From: Vitellaria paradoxa
Taxonomy: Eukaryota; Streptophyta; Magnoliopsida; Ericales; Sapotaceae
Length of the DNA: 64,000 nucleotides
Reading direction: 5' to 3'
Assembly: GCA_019916065.1 (NCBI GenBank)
Contig: CM034244.1
Coordinates: forward strand, 31,217,933-31,281,932
This document shows positions 36,476 to 45,628 of this stretch, one piece after another. The translations under genes and the position numbers were made by a program. Within the stretch, counting starts at the first letter, position 1, and each line of letters starts with the position of its first letter. The notes under the pieces are model-generated. The model saw only the letters and a list, made by a program, of their open reading frames with translations, made no database searches and was not told the origin of the DNA.

Positions 36476-36824
36476 GGAGTAATTATCTTTTTATCTTCTA
36501 TGCTCAAGATGAAAATCACTTACACTCCCCTCAATTTTAAAAACTTATCTTTATATCTTCTGTAATTTGAATTAAAGTGAAATCATTAAAAAATTTGTCA
36601 AATATAACGACTTTGACTCTAATTAAGTTTAAAAATTACATTTATACTCCCTACAATTTATATTATCTATACTTACAATCCTAATTTTATTTAGTTTTTA
36701 ATAGGTATTTTCATGTTTTTATTTAAAAATTAACGTCATTTACAAAAAAAATGTAGATTTTTAGAATTCAGGAGATGTAAGTGATTTTTATCTTAAGTGC
36801 AAGGGGTAAAAAGAGAATTATCCC
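36476..36824. mobile_element. Mutator-like MITE with perfect 9-bp target duplication
   Basis: 349 bp with long inverted ends: GGAGTAATTATCTTTTTATC and, reversed, GGGATAATTCTCTTTTTACC. The arms stay similar for about 50 bases to a shared AAAATCACTTACA. TAATTATTT occurs exactly at 36467-36475 and 36825-36833. Long arms and a 9-bp duplication are the marks of Mutator-like elements. No ORF. Confidence 0.75.
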
Positions 36825-36985
36825 TAATTATTTTTATCACAAATTCTTTTATAATTAATAATTACGTTAAGTCATTACAAAAAAAATATTAAAATTCATG
36901 ACAAAATTATTAGTGGTGGAGTATGACCACAAAGAAATAAGGCTTTTATTGAGAAAACATATTTCCATGCTAAAGGTGGTTTTTA

Positions 36986-37580
36986 GGTCCTGTTTGGTAA
37001 CGTTTATATTTAATTTTTTTTGTTTATACTTACGGATTTTTAAAAATTAACAATAAAAATTTATTTGTTAAACTTGTTTTTATTTTTTTATTTGTTCTAA
37101 AAAAATGAAACTTAAACAGAAAAATATAAATAAAAAAGGTATTTTCACTATTTTTTCTTGTTATAAACATTTTTTTTAGTTTTAGCACTTTGTTAATTTT
37201 TGTTTCATCATATTATGGATTATTTTATTCAAATATTTTATTAAACCAAAATTATTTTAATCAATAATATAACTAATCTAACCTAATTAATTTAATTAAT
37301 GATAAATTAATGTGAAATATATTTTATTAAATTATATTGGATAATTAAAATAATTAAATTATATTTAATATATTTTATAAATTAAATTATTTTTAAAAAA
37401 TAATATAATTAAAATATTTTATATTAATTTAATTAATTAAATCTTATAAATTAATTTTTTAATTAATTTATAAGATTTAATTAATTAAATTAACATAAAA
37501 TATATTTTAATAAATTCAATTAATTTTTTAAAAAATTAAAGATTTTATCAAAATAAAAATTAATTACTGTAAACCCCACT
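36986..37580. mobile_element. Truncated AT-rich Tourist-like element, family C copy 2
   Basis: Begins GGTCCTGTTTGGTAACG after TTA (36983-36985), like the element at 21031-22001. The interior has the same TATATTTTATTAAATT text, ending near a TAATTACTGTAAAC segment that corresponds to a point about 110 bp before the end of the first copy. The right terminus is missing. Confidence 0.5.
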
Positions 37581-38770
37581 AGGCATATGCTTGGCCCCTA
37601 TTAGGTTATTTTGCTGAATTTCATTACATTGTTATTCTCCAGCCACTGGGAAGTTAACTTCCGACCTAAGTTGACCTATTGCCTGATTGGCTATACGTTT
37701 ATTGATTGACTTTAAGGTGAAAAGTCATCTAGTGCAAGTTATTCAAAGAACTTTTAACTTCGCTTAGATATTCATGAAGAGATTCGTGACCCTTTCAGTC
37801 AGAAGTTTCTGAGGTCACTAACTTTCAAATTCAATTCACTAGATGATGAACTCAATACTTTTGTAATTTTATCGTCTGCCATGATTGCTTTTTCTTCTTT
37901 TTGTTTTAGCGAACCATTTTGAATTCATGTAATTACCATATACTAACAGTCAAGTCTCATTAGGCGTGTCAAAAACTGTTTGTGCTCAAATAACTCACAT
38001 TATTTCACGATTTTTCTTAAGTGTTTGTATGTACAAGCGTGTCAAAATCTTTAAAATTCAAAGTGAAAATAGTATATATGTGCAGAATCAGGCACTTATG
38101 TAAATGTTAGTTTTTTATCTTTTAAAAACTTCTTAGATGCACAATATATAAAAACATAAACAATTAGATGCAAACACAAAGAGAAGTAATTTTATAGTGA
38201 AAATGCCAAATATTCCTATACCTAGGCCTTTATCAATGGAGTTTTGCAACTTCAACTCCAAAGAAATGGTAGATACATGTAACAAAAAACGTATAGATTA
38301 CACTTCTATGTTGTGGAAAGAAAGCGAAATTTACTCTACTTTGCAAGAAAATTAAATGTGTAGGAAAGTAAAATCGCAGGAAAGATAAATTCTCACAGAG
38401 GAGAGGTGTGATTGAGAAATACTTTCTTAGTCTTCTGTGATTTCTATTATAGTAGAAACTGCCTAGTAGATAACTTCCACATCCTATCACTTTCTGCATG
38501 TCCTGAATTTATTGCTTATGCTTTTTTCTATAATCGCTATACGGATGTCAAAGTAGTTGCGTTTATCCTATCTGTGCCTCTCAACTATCTTGGCCAACTT
38601 TTCCTTTCTTGTGATGATGATTCGGTTGATTCATCATCTTTGTCGGTCGATCAAAGTGTGGTTTACTTAACTCTGATTTTTTCATAGGCCTCCCTTGGCC
38701 AATAAAGCTTTTGGTACTCAAGGAGCTAGTAATTGAAGTTAATTTAATTGGCCAATTTTCTTAGGCTAAG
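37581..38770. other. Non-coding DNA
   Basis: Less AT-biased than its surroundings. Frames of 88-91 codons at 38233-38499 (-) and 38412-38687 (+) overlap on opposite strands, and neither has recognisable motifs. I see no gene. Confidence 0.4.
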
Positions 38771-38878
38771 AATATTTGTACTTATCCATTAGTTTCTTCT
38801 ACTTCACATTACTCTTTTTTAATTTAGTAAATTAAAACTATTGTGAAGTTGGGGAAACTAATGGAGGGGTGAAAATAT
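38771..38878. repeat. Foldback repeat (hairpin), copy 1
   Basis: About 108 bp in which AATATTTGTACTTATCCATT with TAGTTTCTTC pairs with GGGGAAACTAATGGAGGGG and TGAAAATAT. The loop carries TTTAGTAAATTAAAAC. The arms are about 40 bases. Same family as 40079-40185. Confidence 0.55.
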
Positions 38879-40078
38879 CATCCACCAAAAAAAAAAAAAA
38901 AAGGTCAAACAATGTCCAAAAAAACCCTAATTGATAAACTACTATTAATGAAACTGCCAAATGATCATAAAGTTATTAGCCTAAAAAATTGCTATATGAT
39001 TTTGCAGGTTCTATCTAAGTTTTTTCTCAGCCTAAAATCGCAATATGAGATTGTGGTTTATATACACCCACCCAACCTCTTCGACACCTCTCCTTTATTC
39101 TCATCAATTCACACCGATTCTCATATCAATCCAAAAAAGAAAAAAAAGGGGGGCATTCAACTATTCTGTTTTGTAGGTTGCTATGGACATTCCTGAGCTC
39201 AACATCTTTGAAGCAAGCCTAAATTGCTTACAAAACCCATATCTATTTTTTGGGTTTTTATCGGTTTCGGGTATTAGGAAATTGCCTCCAACTATTTAAA
39301 ATTAAAATATGAGTCTCACCTAATTTTTAAAATTACTTTTTTTACATATAATTTAAATTATAATATACATATATATATATATATACACGCACATATTACT
39401 ATTTCTTTCCTAGTCTAACATAACAAATTTGAAGAAAGAAAAATTTTCACCGGAAGAACAAAGAAAATTCAACCACTTTCATTTTTCATCCATTCACTCT
39501 TCATCCTCCTACCAAATCACTGCGGGCTGAAGATTTTTAAGATGGTGAACAAATAACCTTTCAAAGTAATTAAAACTTGTAGATGAGTACGCTTCTAGGC
39601 TATTTGACTCATGTTACCTAGTAAAACATTTGGCTTGCTACCCTATGATGAGTTCGAGGGTTTTACAATTGTTCTGAGTTTTCATTCATCAGAAAGGTGC
39701 ATGAGCACTGCCACATATATATTCACACACACACACACACACACAAAGATGTGTGCTAGGAATCTTGCCCAAAGAAGGGAATGAATGGTTATTTTTATAT
39801 ATAATAATATCATGATAAAAAAAAACTATGATTTTGGTGGTGTAATATTATTATCATACAATAAATTCAACTCTAAATTCTTTCGCAATAAAGAAGCATC
39901 TCATTTTGTGATTAAATAATTATTCCAGTAATTAACCTACTACAAGAGACTTGCATGATCTATAGTGAAATTTTGCGGTGAAAGGGTATAGGAATAATTG
40001 TTATCTCAATAGTAATTAGAGAATATTACGTTCATAGTACTGTATTTAAATTGAAAGAATAAATATTATATGATAATA
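38879..40078. other. Non-coding DNA with a (CA)n run
   Basis: Poly-A tract near 38886 and a (CA)n microsatellite at 39724-39745. No gene seen. Confidence 0.5.
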
Positions 40079-40185
40079 ATATTTGTATTTCTCCATTAAT
40101 TTTCTCTACTTTATAGTAGTTTTAATTTACTAAATAGAAAAAGAATAATGTAGAGTAGGAGAAATCAATAGAGATGTACAAATAT
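40079..40185. repeat. Foldback repeat (hairpin), copy 2
   Basis: ATATTTGTATTTCTCCATTA and TTTTCTCTACTTTA pair with TAGAGTAGGAGAAATCAATA and GATGTACAAATAT. Loop text TTTAATTTACTAAATAG is the reverse of that in copy 1, so the two copies lie in opposite orientation. Confidence 0.55.
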
Positions 40186-40602
40186 ATTCAACTAATTTTT
40201 TTTTAGCACCTAGCAAACTACAAAAATAAACAAATTAAAAAAAAAAAAAAAAAACCACTTGTACTCCACTTATTTTTCCCCTCTTTTTCTTCATCCATGT
40301 TTCACTTCAAACAAAAAAAAGAAAAAAAAAATTTCCCTCTCATTTTCCTTCCCTCTAATTTTCTATCAAATCAAACAAATAATTTCCTACAAAATTCTTA
40401 TATATATACATGCGTGTATGTATGGAGAGGTAAAGTGGCAGGCCCGGAAAGAGCCAGACATGACAGGGATAGAAGAACGGCGGGTCAGTCGCCATGGTTG
40501 TATCAATTTAGGTGGATTTGATTGCACAACGATGGGAACACAACTGAAAGGTTCGGACTCATTGGCTAATGATTTATCACACATTTAATATCCGTACCAA
40601 CT

Positions 40603-40625
40603 GAAAGTCTCCCCCGGGGACTTTC
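40603..40625. other. Near-perfect GC-centred palindrome
   Basis: GAAAGTC, then a CCCCGGGG core, then GACTTTC. It may be a protein-binding site or a hairpin. No gene adjoins it. Confidence 0.4.
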
Positions 40626-41054
40626 CGAATGAGATTTCAAATAAAACTCACTGCAGCAGCAGCTATGACGAAAAATAAAAAGTTGAGGTTTATTTATATT
40701 TAGCCTGATAATTTTAATTTAATTTAATTAAAGTTATTTTTAAAATAAAAATAAAAATTTTAAAAATTTGATCAAAGTACAATAAATATAAAATATCAAA
40801 CGTTACATATTATTAAAGTATAAATAAATCTTAATTTTTTATATTTTTATCGCAACCTTAGAGTGAATTTTTCATGCGAACCCTCCTGAGTCACTATGCC
40901 ACCATGGCATCGTACCTTTTACGAAAAGGGGAATGCCATGTAGAGCTTTGTTTGGCGTAAATGCGCGATGTTTGTGCACGCTGCTGAGATCGATGAGGTC
41001 GTGCGTTCCTCTAAAATTGTTCATATAAAAATGTTTTTTTCAAAACACAACCCC

Positions 41055-41057
<3 letters not shown>

Positions 41058-41142
<85 letters not shown>
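41058..41142. repeat. Long (CT)n microsatellite
   Basis: About 85 bases of nearly pure CT with two interruptions. The serine/leucine-rich ORF across it is only the repeat read in frame. Confidence 0.95.
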
Positions 41143-41145
<3 letters not shown>

Positions 41146-41180
41146 TATATGTGTGTGACATTAATACAAACCCTAAAAGC

Positions 41181-41815
41181 TAATGATAAATGCAAGAACG
41201 TTTTGTTTTGTTTTTTTCATTTGGTAACTACGGGGCTTTTGATACTCCAAAATATATAAATTCTGAAAATCAATAATAAATGCAGGAACGATTTTTTTTT
41301 TTCTTTCCTTCGTTTGGTAACTATGGGGCATTTGATACTTCAAAATATATAAACTTTTTGTCAACTTTTAAAATTCTTAACAATTTTTATCAATTTTGTC
41401 TATTTTTTTGTTTTCTGTGCATTTATATTTTAGCTTTAAATTTTACAAAATGTTATCAACTTTTACAAATTTTTGTCAATCTTTAACAATTTTGGTCAAT
41501 TTTTTTAATTTTTATAAATTTTTGCTAACTTTTACCAATTTTTATTAATTTTTACTAATTTTTGACATCATTCTTATAATTTTTCGAATCAGAACTGTAC
41601 AAATAAATAGGTCAGACCACATTTGAAGGACTCTAGTCAAAATTTTTGAATTGTGTCAATCAAGCACTAAAAAGTTGAAACCCAACTTACCTTTTTTTTT
41701 TTTTTAATTTTTGGGTATCAAACACCCCCAAGCGTACAACATTAGCAAATACCAAAAAGTTAGAACTACACTTACTTTTTTTTAATTTTTGGGTACTAAA
41801 CGCCTCCTAAATATA
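41181..41815. mobile_element. MITE-like element with both ends duplicated
   Basis: Left side: two tandem copies of a segment of about 91 bp (from 41181 and 41272), each with AAATGCARGAACG and GGGGCWTTTGATACTYC. Right side: two copies of a TTTTAATTTTTGGGTATCAAA / GTACTAAA end (to about 41733 and 41810). The left ends are inverted copies of the right ends (GGGGCATTTGATAC against reversed GGGGGTGTTTGATAC). Central part is (TTTTTACAAATTTT)-type repeats. Confidence 0.45.
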
Positions 41816-42555
41816 ACAAATAAAAATGTGGTTAACATGATATGAAAACATGGACTGCTTATAGTAAATGCATTGATTGTTTTATTTGCTGTATTTGGGG
41901 TTACGCATGGAACTAGAAATTTAATATGGGAAAGCTAATTTTTATAAATTTTAATATTTCTCTCTTAATTTAAAAATTGTAATCTCAGAATCAAACACTT
42001 TATTTAAGAGTTTTTAACGATCAATATAAATTAATAACCAAATTAAGCAAATATAAAACCTATTTATAAATTTGCTTAAAAATTATTTAATTAACTAGAT
42101 TAGATTATTAATGGTCCAATACAAGAATAAAGTCTCATATTTTATTAATTACTCGGCTTAAGATTCAAGTTTCATATATTATTAATGAGTTAAAGTAAAA
42201 AAAAAAAAAAAAGTACAGTAGTGGTCATATTTGAAAAAATTAATATATTTATAAATACCTTATATTATATATACATAGCTTTTTTTTTTTTTCTAAAACT
42301 CGAGGTTTATTGTCGTAGTGTTGCTCCTTCCCTGTTTGGGGGTAATTAATTTCTCTCTCTCTCTCTCTCTTTTTTTTTTCAACTCATGTTTGAAAATTTG
42401 GGAAGAGTTATTAGGTAGATATTTAATTAATTTATGCTTTAGGAAGTTTCGCTCATCAACCCTATCTCCCGGATGAACTTAAATATTTTTATTTACATAT
42501 TTATTTATTTTTGTAAAACTGATGAACTTATAGATGTGGTAATAAAAATTATTAA

Positions 42556-42699
42556 GGTGGAGTTTGGTTTGACAAAAAACATTAAAAATTAGTGTAAAAG
42601 TGACGTATGGAGAGATTTAATTGAAAAAATTAGAAAAAAATTGATAAAAATTAATTAATTAATTTTTGGGTGTGTGTTTTTTGAGATACAAACACCCTT
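42556..42699. mobile_element. Short Tourist-like MITE, family B copy 3
   Basis: 144 bp from GGTGGAGTTTGGTTTGAC to GAGATACAAACACCCTT, flanked by TAA at 42553-42555 and 42700-42702. An internal TTAAAAATTAGTGTAAAA block matches the copy at 14727-14862. Confidence 0.6.
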
Positions 42700-42702
42700 T
42701 AA

Positions 42703-44849
42703 TTCTTGCAATATATTTCCTCTCGTGAAGGGCATGGCTTACTTTACTACGAGCTCTGTTATCCTTCTTCCCTGAAGCTTAAAATTGGAAATTTAATTCT
42801 ACGTACGTACTAGAGATAAGGTGCCCCGGCCCCATCTCCAAGTGCCTATTTTGTTTCCAAGTTGCGGTACAAAGTATGCAGACCCACTTGACAAACATCA
42901 ATATTAAATACAAACAAACCACTTTGATGTCATTACTTATCTCTATTAATTTTTAATGTCACATTACGTACGTAATCTAATGGCTACTAACTTTAATTGC
43001 AGACCCAACGTAATAAGATCCTAGCTTAAAATTATTTAAAAAAAAAAAAATCGAAACACCTTATTTTTACCGATGCTGGAAGGGCTATCAAAGATTGCAT
43101 GAAATGGTTCGACCCAATTCGGACACCCAATCGCCTTTTAGTAGCTTGTTTACACATTCAATTTAAACGTTTAATAAATGAATTTTGTGTATGATTTTGA
43201 GGAAATGTCATTTTGACTACTTAGGTGTGAACCTAAAATTTAAAGTTTGATTGAAGAAAGAGTTTAAAAATAAAGGGAGTAAGTGTACAAAAATTTAAAT
43301 TGAACAAAAATTTTAAAAATAAAATGAATTGGGTTATAAAAATTTTAAGATAGTCTAAATTTGAAACGAAACTTTTTTAAAGTACAAAAAAAAAAAAAAA
43401 AAATTGACCAGACTATCTGAGTTACAGTCCAAGTGAGCTCCACTGTGTGTTCGCCTGTGCTTACAATCATGGCAAAAATCTTCCCGTGACTAAATTCTAT
43501 CATTCTGGGCCGAAATTGACGTTCTCATTATTCATAATAATATTTAATTTGATAATTTTTGGTAATTCTCGTTAAGGTTAAGGTAGAAGGCAAATTTGAT
43601 CATCGTCCATTCTATAACGTTTTATTTTTCCCTTCTTTTTATAATTCTACAATCATCACGTACTTGTAAATTTTGATATATTTCAAGAGTTGCATCGTTT
43701 CTTAGCTTAGTTATTAGATTTCTAATAATTTTCTTATTTAACGATCTTGTAACATACGTTAATATTATATCTGACTTAATAAAATACATATTCATAATTT
43801 TTTTTTATTTCTTTGCCGGAGATTGTGGTATTTCCTTGTTCTAGGGTTTTAGTTTGGGCATAATGGGCTTTACTGGTTTATCAAAATCAATCAAAACTTA
43901 TCTACTTTTTTTAATTTTTTTCAATTAAATTCCACTGTATATCACTTATATATATATATATATATTTTTTTTTTTTTACTTTTCTTGTACTTTTTTTTTT
44001 TTATCATTTGAACACAACCAATATATCCACCAACGGGACGAGATTAAATCCACTTCATTTTATTCTGCCCCATGTACACTTATGCTAACCTCAAGTTAAC
44101 GTAATCTGATTAGATTTTAAATTAAATAAAGAAATTACCTAAGATATTTCTTACATCTTGGTATATTTTATAATGCCAATGCCAACACAGATGTCGCTAG
44201 CTAGATAGAACGGGATTGATCATTTGGAATTTGTACAAAAGTTTATTATGTATATATATATATGTGTGTGTATATATTATTTGACGGTGCCTTAGTTTTT
44301 TTAACACTTTTAAGTTCTTATTAGTTCAACTGCTTGATCTTCAAGATTTTTAAAAACAAAAGGAAAGGGACCTCATCTCCCACTGTTCTTTTGCAAGCAT
44401 CGGTGGAAGTAGACATTTCCTCGTTTTTCAGCTGTATGCGTTTCCTGACCCACTTTCTAGACTTCTTAACTCTCTCTCTCTCTCTCTCTACATTATTTTT
44501 TGGTTTTTCCACCCAAAGGTGCCTGCATCAAATGATTTGAAAGGAGGGTCAGGTTCGCTGAAGTGTTTTTTGTCTTCTATCCTTTGCATGTACCTAACAC
44601 ACAACACAGATAATAAAGAGATAAATAATAGGAGGCTGTTGTGTAGTACTGTGCGCGAGAACAAAATCAATGAGCCTCTCAATTATTTTCCTTTCTTTTC
44701 CTTTTTTTTTCAATTATTTTCCACCTTTTCCTTTTTTTTTCTTTTTTTTAACCTAATTGTCCTATTGAAAGGAAAAAGGAGATCAGAAATGTCATAAGGG
44801 TATCTTTTTTTTTTTTTTTTATCGGGAGACTCTTAGTTTTTGAACCCCA
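42703..44849. other. Non-coding upstream region of the BLH1-like gene
   Basis: AT-rich with (TA)n near 43948-43964 and 44251-44264, (CT)n at 44470-44489 and several poly-T tracts. No ORF with motifs. Distal promoter elements may be here but I cannot point to any with confidence. Confidence 0.45.
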
Positions 44850-44854
44850 CCCCC

Positions 44855-44880
<26 letters not shown>
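44855..44880. repeat. (CT)n microsatellite upstream of the BLH1-like gene
   Basis: Pure CT on the coding strand, about 750 bases before the start codon, in the probable core promoter or leader. Confidence 0.9.
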
Positions 44881-44885
<5 letters not shown>

Positions 44886-45010
44886 TTTTCCTTTTCAGTT
44901 TGAGAGTTGCAGAAAATAAAGTCTGACAATAAGAGAGCAAACTCCCTCCCAAAGCCTACGCTACCGTGAGATAGACATGTGAGTGTGCTCTTATCTATCT
45001 GATGTATCCG

Positions 45011-45030
45011 CCCCCCCCCCCCCGGGGGGG
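45011..45030. repeat. C13G7 run
   Basis: Thirteen C followed by seven G. It is a perfect 14-bp palindrome at its centre, about 600 bases before the start codon. A misassembly or sequencing slip here is possible. Confidence 0.85.
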
Positions 45031-45508
45031 TGTATTTTAGCCATTATTGGATGGTGCTTACCTTCCCTCTGCAACTTCTTTGAACCCCTCCTCTTTTATT
45101 ATTGTTTCCTATTTTTTAATTGTTTGTGATGATGATCTTTGATGGGTTTTGTGTCACTGTTAAGTAAAATTATTAACTCAAAACAAATCCCATATCTCTC
45201 TCTCTCTCTTTCGCATACATACATACATATATAGGTATGTATATATATATATATAAAGAGTTTGCAGAAGGTATTATCCTTTCCTCTTCCTCTCCTCCTC
45301 TTCTCCTTCTTCTTCTTCTTCTTCAAAGCTAAATTCAATTCATGATCTGAATCTATGGTTTTGCATGGGAATTTTAAGATTATGATTTATGGGTTTGTGT
45401 TGAAAATGTTTGCAATCTATGGGGTATTCCATGGCGCTTCATGATCATCACTTTCTTCTCTCTTACTTTTCTTCTTCTCCCAGGATTTGGTTGCAAGGGA
45501 GAATTGCG

Positions 45509-45523
45509 ATGGTGATCAATTAA
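45509..45523 (+). promoter_or_regulatory. Upstream ORF 1 in the BLH1-like leader
   Basis: ATG followed by three codons and TAA, 106 bases before the main start. It lies after the candidate leader splice acceptor, so it should be present in the mature mRNA whether or not that intron is real. The length and position are seen; a role in limiting translation is inferred. Confidence 0.45.
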
Positions 45524-45527
45524 ATTG

Positions 45528-45572
45528 ATGAGTCAATTTATGCGTTCCAAATTTGGAATAAACAGAGCTTGA
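45528..45572 (+). promoter_or_regulatory. Upstream ORF 2 in the BLH1-like leader
   Basis: A 14-codon ORF plus TGA beginning with MSQFM, ending 56 bases before the main ATG and containing a second in-frame ATG at 45540. It begins only four bases after uORF 1 stops. A tandem pair of short uORFs this close to the main start is a plausible translational brake; no conservation can be tested here. Confidence 0.45.
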
Positions 45573-45628
45573 AAAAAAAAATCAGTAATTTTTGAGTGTT
45601 TTGGTTCTGAACCAAGAATTGATTGATC

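Larger units (their letters stand above)
44850..45628 (+). promoter_or_regulatory. Probable 5' leader and core promoter of the BLH1-like gene, with CT tracts and upstream ATGs
   Basis: This stretch runs from the CT microsatellite at 44855-44880 to the start codon. It holds further CT-rich patches (45195-45210, 45280-45325) of the Y-patch or leader kind, a C13G7 run (45011-45030) and several short upstream ORFs. Two uORFs just before the gene are 45509-45523 (4 codons plus stop) and 45528-45572 (14 codons plus stop); earlier ones are 45342-45350 and 45355-45444. A pyrimidine-rich tract ending in CAG at 45481-45483 looks like a 3' splice site. A leader intron, with a donor perhaps at 45235 or 45271, would remove the earlier uORFs and keep the last two. 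The transcription start is not visible. Confidence 0.5.

Noticed and set aside
38233..38687. Overlapping 88- and 91-codon ORFs on opposite strands
   Set aside because: No motifs in either and no promoter or splice context.
40968..41183. 71-codon ORF rich in Ser-Leu
   Set aside because: It is the (CT)n microsatellite read in frame.
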